Shown: positions 19,978 through 23,573 of the stretch, piece by piece
Layout: every line of letters begins with the position of its first letter
Numbering within the stretch: the first letter of the stretch is position 1
Origin: a virus
Length of the DNA: 23,573 bases
Direction: 5' to 3' (one strand)
IMG/VR virus record: IMGVR_UViG_3300029319_000511
Coordinates: 373 to 23,945 of that record
Program-made: the position numbers and the translations under genes
The notes under the pieces: generated by a model
Databases searched by the model: none
What the model was told of the DNA's origin: nothing
The model's input: only the letters and a program-made list of their open reading frames with translations

Positions 19978-20788
19978 TTACAAAAGTACCTACCCCTGGA
20001 AAATCAGCTCTAGTAACAAGTTTTTTAGGTGCGTTAACACCAAACAAATCAAAAGATCCTACTAACTCAAAAACAACAATATCTCTATTTTCAATATTTT
20101 TTTTCTCAATAAAATAAACTTCCCTTGGCAGTTCAGCCGTTGGATCTACTGAGCCGACTTTATATGGATTAACATTTGATGGAAAATTTGCCTCATCAAG
20201 AAATCTTGCCATAGTACGCCTCCTAGTAACTTTTGCGCTTGTAAGATCACAAAAAGGAGTAGTTTGATTTGTAAGTTGTAATATTGCAGTAATAGTTCCT
20301 AACAAGTTAGAAAATGTGATTGTAGGTCTTGGAAGCTTTCCTTTGCCTGTATATTTATAGCCCTCTGCTTTTACTGGGATTTTTGTGTATGTATTTGACT
20401 GCCAAATTATATCGGTGCTATCTTTCATGTTATTGCCATTATGAAAAAGATAAACTGTAGGCACTGAAGGAGTTACATTTGAATTAAATGAAACAGCACC
20501 ACTGGTTGATTGTGAAACAGTGGCAGTAACAGTAAATTGATTTGTAGATTCAGTTTGTATTGTATATACTCCATCTTCAGCATTACCAGATGTAAAATCT
20601 AAAACAATAATCGTTCCAACTGGCATACCATGCCCAGTTGCACTAATTGTGATTGTAGTTCCGCTTTGTGTGTAAGTACCAGTTTGAGCAGTTTTTTCAA
20701 AATGCAAATCAGGTACTAATTCAACAGAAAATAACTCAATGATTGATTTATTTGTAAGTTGTTGTAATTCAGTTACAGGATTTGCCAT
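19970..20788 (-). CDS. L: Lambda gpL-like tail tip protein, no Cys-rich C-terminus
   Basis: A 272-residue homologue of lambda gpL. The matching core is IIWQSNTYTKIPVKAEGYKY, GKLPRPTITFSNLLGTITAI, TRRRTMARFLDEANFP, NPYKVGSVDPTAELPREVYF, and ending ELVGSFDLFGVNAPKKL. Lambda gpL continues with a cysteine-rich C-terminus that binds an iron-sulfur cluster. Here the protein stops at VGTFVNA with only Cys180, and gpK begins at once, so the domain is absent rather than frameshifted. Residues about 33-102 are the recurrent insertion domain, placed early between SVELVPDLHFEK and VPTVYLFHNG. The role is in the tail tip between gpM and gpJ. Confidence 0.8.
   Translation of the reverse strand: MANPVTELQQLTNKSIIELFSVELVPDLHFEKTAQTGTYTQSGTTITISATGHGMPVGTIIVLDFTSGNAEDGVYTIQTESTNQFTVTATVSQSTSGAVSFNSNVTPSVPTVYLFHNGNNMKDSTDIIWQSNTYTKIPVKAEGYKYTGKGKLPRPTITFSNLLGTITAILQLTNQTTPFCDLTSAKVTRRRTMARFLDEANFPSNVNPYKVGSVDPTAELPREVYFIEKKNIENRDIVVFELVGSFDLFGVNAPKKLVTRADFPGVGTFVNA
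20483..20692 (-). repeat. Insertion-domain copy in gpL
   Basis: This encodes gpL residues about 33-102: TGTYTQSGTTITISATGHG, then VLDFTSGNAEDGVYTIQTE and QFTVTATVSQSTSGAV. It is closest to the gpM copy, with near-identical DNA words such as CACAAAGCG and TTTACTGT. Confidence 0.75.
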
Positions 20789-21355
20789 TTACGGTTCAAA
20801 AACCTCTCTAAAAGTAGTATTAATTATTGCTCTATTGTTATATGGTATTGTTTTCGTCCAAGAATCACAAACAAACTGCCCTGCACCAGAAAGAGTAATT
20901 GAAACATTACCGCTATTTGTAGCAGATGAGGCAGCAGTTACAGTAAAGGCATCATCAGATGTCACAGATGCAACAGCAAAAGTACCATCAGTTGCAGAAC
21001 CAGATGTATAATCAATAGTTAAAATATCACCAATTCCAACGCCATGTGATGTGATAGAAATTGTCACAGTGGTTGCGCTTTGTGAGTATGTCCCTGTTTT
21101 TGTAAAACCTTCGGCAGGTGGTGTAAATGTAAAGCTTGCCTGATCGTTTACTCTACTTCTTAAAAACCCCTCTATGACATCTGCTTCGGTCTCAGACACA
21201 TTAAAAGTAAGGTCATATACTTTTGGGTCTTGAGTTAGCGGAAGACCATACAAAGCTCTAAACTCATATCCATCGCCAAGAGAAGAAACCCTAATCTTAG
21301 GACTGCTGTTTTTTCTCATCCCATAAGTAGGGGTGATTGAAGGGAAAGTAGCCAT
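20789..21355 (-). CDS. M: Lambda gpM-like minor tail protein
   Basis: A 188-residue homologue of lambda gpM. The N-terminus FPSITPTYGMRKNSSPKIRV and GDGYEFRALYGLPLTQDPKV (about 28-46) and the C-terminus WTKTIPYNNRAIINTTFREV (166-185) are family features. The canonical protein is about 110 residues. The excess is one insertion at about 86-157, sitting exactly between FTFTPP and QFVCDSW, where the core strand pair normally joins. In lambda gpM joins the tail tube to the tip complex. It abuts the tape measure gene (stop at 21356 on the same strand). Confidence 0.83.
   Translation of the reverse strand: MATFPSITPTYGMRKNSSPKIRVSSLGDGYEFRALYGLPLTQDPKVYDLTFNVSETEADVIEGFLRSRVNDQASFTFTPPAEGFTKTGTYSQSATTVTISITSHGVGIGDILTIDYTSGSATDGTFAVASVTSDDAFTVTAASSATNSGNVSITLSGAGQFVCDSWTKTIPYNNRAIINTTFREVFEP
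20885..21100 (-). repeat. Insertion-domain copy in gpM
   Basis: This encodes gpM residues about 86-157: TGTYSQSATTVTISITSHG, then TIDYTSGSATDGTFAVAS and AFTVTAASSATNSGNV. Clean boundaries in a small conserved protein make it the clearest definition of the domain. Confidence 0.75.
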
Positions 21356-23104
21356 TTATCTATTTAGCAATCCTCCTGCCCTTTGTTCATCTATTATAGT
21401 TGCCTGAACAACGCTGGCAATAAGACCTCCAAGTTGATCTGCTTCAGATCCGTTTCCTTGCACAGAAGATCCCGATGCGTCAACATTAACTGTAATCATA
21501 TTGTTTGTTGTACCGCCACCAATTTCGTTATTTGGAATAATATTGCCACCTCTTGAACCCATTTGCAAAATCTCTGGACCTTTTTCTCCAACAAGGTAAG
21601 CACCACCAGCAGCTACTGGACCACCTCTTTCTCTTTTTTTAAATAAACTACCTAAAAATCCTCCAACTTTATCTCCTATACCATCAACAGCCCTTTCAAT
21701 TTGTACTTCAATAATTTTTCTTTTTAAATTATTTAATACATTAACTGCTGCTTGTCCAAGACTTTGAGTTCCCATAACTGCATCAGTAAGATTACCAACA
21801 ATACTTTTTTCGACACTTTCTCCAATTTTTTCAAATTTTTTTGCTAAATCTTGTGCAGCATCTGCCTGATCTTTCAAACCTTGATTAATAGTAATATCAT
21901 TTTTTATTCTTTCAAGTTGTGTTGCATTTAAATCTTTCATTAATAAACCCATACTTTTAACTTTATCTTCAACAGCTTGATTTAATAAAAATTCTTCTTC
22001 CTTACCAGCAATAATTGCTTTATTTAATTCATTTTCTTTTTTTAACCCTGCTAATCCAGCAGTAATTAATTTATTTGTATTTGCTCGTATTTTATCCTTA
22101 TCTTTTTCTAAAACAGCACTTTCAGCAATCTCTCTTTTTTGTCTTTGTAAAGCATTTATTTGATCTTGAATATCTTTAACACCTCCTCTACCTGCACCAC
22201 TTTTTTGAGTTTCAAGATCAGCAATTTGTTTATTTATATCTGCAAAAACAGGTGCATTAGGATTTCGTTGTAAAAACTGACTTGTTCTTTGTTGAACAGA
22301 TCTATCCTCTCTATCACCTATAGTTCGATTTAATAATTTTGCGACAGCTACTTGTACTTTTGTAAAAAATAAAACAGTGCTATTTGTTAACTCTTGAAAA
22401 GTTTCACCAAATTGTTTTAATTCTTGTACATTTTGATCACCTATTTTATCTCCCATCATTTCTAAAGCTTCATTTAAAGCAGCCTGTTTACCTTCAGTTT
22501 GTTCAATAATCTGTAAACGTTTTTGTTCTGTCGTTCCTAATATCCCCATCTTTTCAGTTAATTTTGTTATGTCAGGATTCAATGTATTCATAGCCTGACC
22601 TAATTCACCAACAGCAGTAACTGCACTTTGAATCCCTGTAGCGATTGCAGTTCCAGCTAAACCTCCAGCAAAACCACCCATCTGACCACCAAATCTTCCC
22701 CCTAGAAATCCACCAGTAGCACCACCAAGAGCAGCAAATGGACCTTGTCCAAATAACAAAGGAAATACACCACTAATTATTGCACTGTTAAGACCAGCAC
22801 CACCGATTGCACCTCTTCCACCACCGCCTCCACCTGTTCTTGGAATAGGTTGTGTAGCAGCATTTGCTTTATTTGCTTTTATCTGTTGTTGTCTTACTTT
22901 TAAAATGCTTTGATCAGCTTTTAAAATTTGATTTTTAATAGCTAATTCTTTTTCAATAATCTTTATACTACTTGAACTTATATTTATTCCTTTTTTATTT
23001 AGAAGATTAACTTTTTTATCTAACTGCTCTGTTTTTTTTAATGCCCTATCTAACTTGGATTGACCAATTACCTTAAAATTTATATTTACACCGTAATTAG
23101 CCAA
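21356..23104 (-). CDS. H: Tape measure protein (lambda gpH position)
   Basis: A 582-residue protein beginning with a TTG start (MANYGVNINFKVIGQSKLD), the usual opening of this class. Coiled-coil helices cover about 15-80. A glycine-rich hydrophobic part follows, at about 91-160 (GGFLGGRFGGQMGGFAGGLA), which may insert into the host membrane. Further helices rich in Lys/Gln/Glu cover about 170-480. The C-terminal region has GGPVAAGGAYLVGEKGPEIL and GGNIIPN, common to tape measure proteins. The length sets tail length; the general rule of about 0.15 nm per residue suggests a tail near 85-90 nm, shorter than lambda's. It chaperones and is ejected with DNA. Confidence 0.85.
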   Translation of the reverse strand: MANYGVNINFKVIGQSKLDRALKKTEQLDKKVNLLNKKGINISSSSIKIIEKELAIKNQILKADQSILKVRQQQIKANKANAATQPIPRTGGGGGGRGAIGGAGLNSAIISGVFPLLFGQGPFAALGGATGGFLGGRFGGQMGGFAGGLAGTAIATGIQSAVTAVGELGQAMNTLNPDITKLTEKMGILGTTEQKRLQIIEQTEGKQAALNEALEMMGDKIGDQNVQELKQFGETFQELTNSTVLFFTKVQVAVAKLLNRTIGDREDRSVQQRTSQFLQRNPNAPVFADINKQIADLETQKSGAGRGGVKDIQDQINALQRQKREIAESAVLEKDKDKIRANTNKLITAGLAGLKKENELNKAIIAGKEEEFLLNQAVEDKVKSMGLLMKDLNATQLERIKNDITINQGLKDQADAAQDLAKKFEKIGESVEKSIVGNLTDAVMGTQSLGQAAVNVLNNLKRKIIEVQIERAVDGIGDKVGGFLGSLFKKRERGGPVAAGGAYLVGEKGPEILQMGSRGGNIIPNNEIGGGTTNNMITVNVDASGSSVQGNGSEADQLGGLIASVVQATIIDEQRAGGLLNR

Positions 23105-23141
23105 AGCAAATACAAAACTTTATTTTAGTGTACCGCTTTTA

Positions 23142-23327
23142 TTATTTTCTTGCTCGTGATTTATCCTTTGCATTTTGTATTGCTTTTTCTTCGTAATCTC
23201 GTTTTAACTCATAATAAGCTATCCAATTGACTAACTCTTCTTGTGTTAATTTAGCTGTTAACTCTTTGATAGTCATTTTTAATTCTGTAGCCAAAAAAAA
23301 TAAAAAGAACCAATCATTTTTAACTTT
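23142..23327 (-). CDS. T: Tail assembly chaperone, T-frame segment (expressed by frameshift or internal ATG)
   Basis: On the minus strand the T frame is open from 23327 to a TAA at 23144-23142. It encodes KVKNDWFFLFFLATELKMTI, then KELTAKLTQEELVNWIAYYE and a charged helical end (RDYEEKAIQNAKDKSRARK). The FFLATELxMTxxELxxxLTxxEL..W.AYYEL pattern is the C-terminal extension of phage tail assembly chaperones (lambda gpGT and relatives). An ATG at 23276 would yield only 44 residues and lose the first part of this pattern, supporting synthesis as a fusion with G. Relative to G the frame is +1 (or -2). It ends 37 bases before the tape measure start, the lambda position of T. Confidence 0.65.
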   Translation of the reverse strand, partial: KVKNDWFFLFFLATELKMTIKELTAKLTQEELVNWIAYYELKRDYEEKAIQNAKDKSRARK

Positions 23328-23573
23328 TTAAATCTGCTTTCGCTTCCTCCAATTTATATTCACTACCAGAATTTAACATTGCAAGTTGAATATCTTGTAA
23401 GGTAGATGCATTTACTTCTCTTCTTAAAGAAGCTTTATGACCATCTTGAAATAATCTTTTACCATCCTTATCAAGTGCTTTCTGTATTAGAAGATTCAAA
23501 GCAAATTCATCATTACTAGAATCCAAACCATTTCTTGATTGACCAATAATTGATTCTCTTTCAGCAAGAGTTA
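23320..23573 (-). CDS. G: Tail assembly chaperone G (partial, runs off the right edge)
   Basis: The minus-strand frame is open from the window edge to TAA 23322-23320; no true start is visible, and the TTG at 23526 (LDSSNDEF) should not be read as the start. Visible sequence includes SNDEFALNLLIQKALDKDGK, RLFQDGHKASLRREVNASTL and DIQLAMLNSGSEYKLEE. 'R.lF.dgh...L...v....l..i...m' is the end of many phage tail assembly chaperones, which bind the tape measure protein while the tube is built. Position upstream of T and H supports gpG. The N-terminal half lies outside the window. Confidence 0.65.
   Translation of the reverse strand, partial: TLAERESIIGQSRNGLDSSNDEFALNLLIQKALDKDGKRLFQDGHKASLRREVNASTLQDIQLAMLNSGSEYKLEEAKADLKS

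Noticed and set aside
23326-23332. T TTA AAA heptamer as a -1 frameshift site for G-T
   Set aside because: The -1 frame stops after about 15 codons of unrelated sequence; the homologous T sequence is in the +1 frame.
1-23573. tRNA genes, CRISPR arrays, insertion sequences, integrase or att sites
   Set aside because: No cloverleaf with a conserved T-loop, no spaced repeat arrays, no transposase or recombinase motifs were found by reading both strands; subtle cases could be missed without a tool.

Overview
The window looks like part of the genome of a tailed phage with a lambda-like siphovirus tail, either free or integrated. The DNA is AT-rich. The genes are tightly packed, many overlapping by ATGA or TAATG. 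Small proteins in the middle, the tail-fibre modules and the secreted proteins resemble, from memory, genes of phages that infect marine picocyanobacteria (Prochlorococcus/Synechococcus). The host is therefore an inference; no host gene, integrase or attachment site is visible. Terminase, portal, capsid and DNA polymerase genes are not in the window.

Layout. (1) Positions 1-6227, plus strand: an early replication/recombination arm. It holds a ribbon-helix-helix (RHH) protein with a replication-loader-like C-terminus, a PD-(D/E)XK exonuclease, a run of very small overlapping genes, a possible ParB-like protein behind its own promoter/operator region, a RusA-type Holliday junction resolvase, a DUF1071/Sak3-like annealing protein and a second RHH protein. 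Exonuclease, annealing protein and resolvase together make a phage homologous recombination system. (2) Positions 6193-6651, minus strand: two small genes. (3) Positions 6717-8537, plus strand: a holin-like membrane protein and three consecutive exported proteins, the third without a normal start codon where its signal peptide begins. (4) Positions 8524-9728, minus strand: four small genes, including a zinc ribbon and membrane-anchored proteins. A 44-residue membrane protein on the plus strand at 9727-9861 shares its start region with them. (5) Positions 9851-23573, minus strand: a second zinc-binding protein, a fibre assembly chaperone, four fibre or fibre-associated genes, a peptidase-S74 fibre, and the tail genes in the lambda order G-T-H-M-L-K-I-J (read leftward from the right edge). 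G runs off the window.

The tail module is the best-supported part. Its synteny with lambda is complete, and catalytic residues can be read in gpK (JAMM plus NlpC/P60) and in the S74 fibre. Its unusual points are a +1 (or -2) frame relation between G and T, a gpL homologue without the cysteine-rich C-terminus of lambda gpL, and one recurrent insertion domain of about 70 residues in gpM, gpL and twice in gpJ. Several genes too short for routine ORF calling (27-58 codons) were found by reading stop/start overlaps. I found no tRNA, rRNA, CRISPR array or insertion sequence. With the small genes included, no gene-free stretch exceeds about 100 bases.
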